NCBI GenBank assembly: GCA_934728255.1
Contig: CAKVEC010000024.1
Location: 1-5,774 of the forward strand
Reading direction: 5' to 3'
Source: an uncultured Bacteroidales bacterium
Lineage (GTDB): Bacteria > Bacteroidota > Bacteroidia > Bacteroidales > Paludibacteraceae
Length of the DNA stretch: 5,774 nt
In this document: positions 5,519 to 5,774 of the stretch, in pieces
Numbering within the stretch: position 1 is the first letter of the stretch
How the letters are laid out: each line of letters starts with the position of its first letter
Made by a program: the position numbers and the translations under genes
The notes under the pieces: generated by a model
The model's input: the letters and a program-made list of their open reading frames with translations, nothing else
Told to the model about the DNA's origin: nothing
The model's database searches: none

Positions 5519-5774
5519 CTATTTGTTGCTGTAAAGTTGCCGTTTTTTAAGCATTTGTGCAAATAAAGAATATCGGGTGAGTAGGAGGACAAGTACACCA
5601 TTTGTGGCAACAGAAATCGCCAATAGTTTCAGTGGTCCGAGAATATGAAACCAAGCCAGCAGGAAACTTCCGATACCAATCAGCAAAAAGCACATTGATA
5701 CTGCCAAACGCCATGTTTGGTTTGTTGCACGCCTGTAACAGAGCATTCCAAAAGGTATTGCCAAAAGCGCATAA
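5519..5774 (-). CDS. Small membrane protein of unknown function, 5'-truncated by the window edge
   Basis: The frame is open to the window edge, giving about 85 C-terminal residues that end in TAG (5521-5519). The hydropathy pattern suggests the end of one membrane segment (ALLAIPFGML), then two more: LAVSMCFLLIGIGSFLLAWF and the stretch LLAISVATNGVLVLLL. A basic cytoplasmic tail (MLKKRQLYSNK) follows. TTG at 5764-5762 could be read as a start, but the frame stays open upstream through hydrophobic codons (Tyr-Ala-Leu before it), so it is more likely an internal leucine codon. I do not recognise a family; it could be a short hypothetical inner-membrane protein or the last segments of a larger one. 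The downstream hairpin at 5426-5460 supports it as a real, separately terminated gene. Confidence 0.7.
   Translation of the reverse strand, partial: YALLAIPFGMLCYRRATNQTWRLAVSMCFLLIGIGSFLLAWFHILGPLKLLAISVATNGVLVLLLTRYSLFAQMLKKRQLYSNK

Overview
The window looks like a chromosomal segment from a member of the Bacteroidota, most likely the order Bacteroidales. The main evidence is three minus-strand promoter candidates with the Bacteroides-type -7 box TAnnTTTG (TATCTTTG, TAACTTTG, TACCTTTG), each just upstream of a start codon, together with weak Shine-Dalgarno sequences and the protein types present. The genus cannot be fixed from the sequence alone.

Layout, left to right. (1) Positions 1-939, plus strand: the 3' two-thirds of an RsmF-type rRNA cytosine-C5 methyltransferase, cut by the window edge. 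(2) Positions 972-1012: a 17-bp perfect hairpin serving as a bidirectional terminator between convergent genes. (3) Positions 1011-2276, minus: a complete DEAD-box RNA helicase. (4) Positions 2277-2429: a short spacer with a candidate promoter and two tandem repeats, a 7-mer x3 next to the helicase start and a 14-mer x4 upstream of its promoter. (5) Positions 2430-3953, minus: a 507-residue extended-SDR (NAD-dependent epimerase/dehydratase) protein with a long C-terminal extension that carries a Cys/His zinc-ribbon-like motif. (6) Positions 4173-5327, minus: an AAA ATPase/DUF4143 protein with a PD-(D/E)XK-like C-terminus, bracketed by two near-identical 35-bp palindromes. (7) Positions 5519-5774, minus: the 3' end of a small membrane protein, followed by its own terminator at 5426-5460.

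The methyltransferase and the helicase are housekeeping RNA-metabolism genes. They are convergent and share only the terminator. The SDR gene, the ATPase gene and the membrane-protein fragment all lie on the minus strand, but each transition contains a promoter, a terminator or a palindrome, so they look like separate transcription units and not one operon. I see no pathway linking them.

The part most worth attention is the ATPase cassette. Two 35-bp palindromes matching at 31 of 35 positions sit immediately before the start codon, overlapping the promoter, and just after the stop codon. They could be operators or recognition sites for this ATPase/nuclease-like protein, or the ends of a small mobile unit. 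The gene also appears less GC-rich than its left neighbour.
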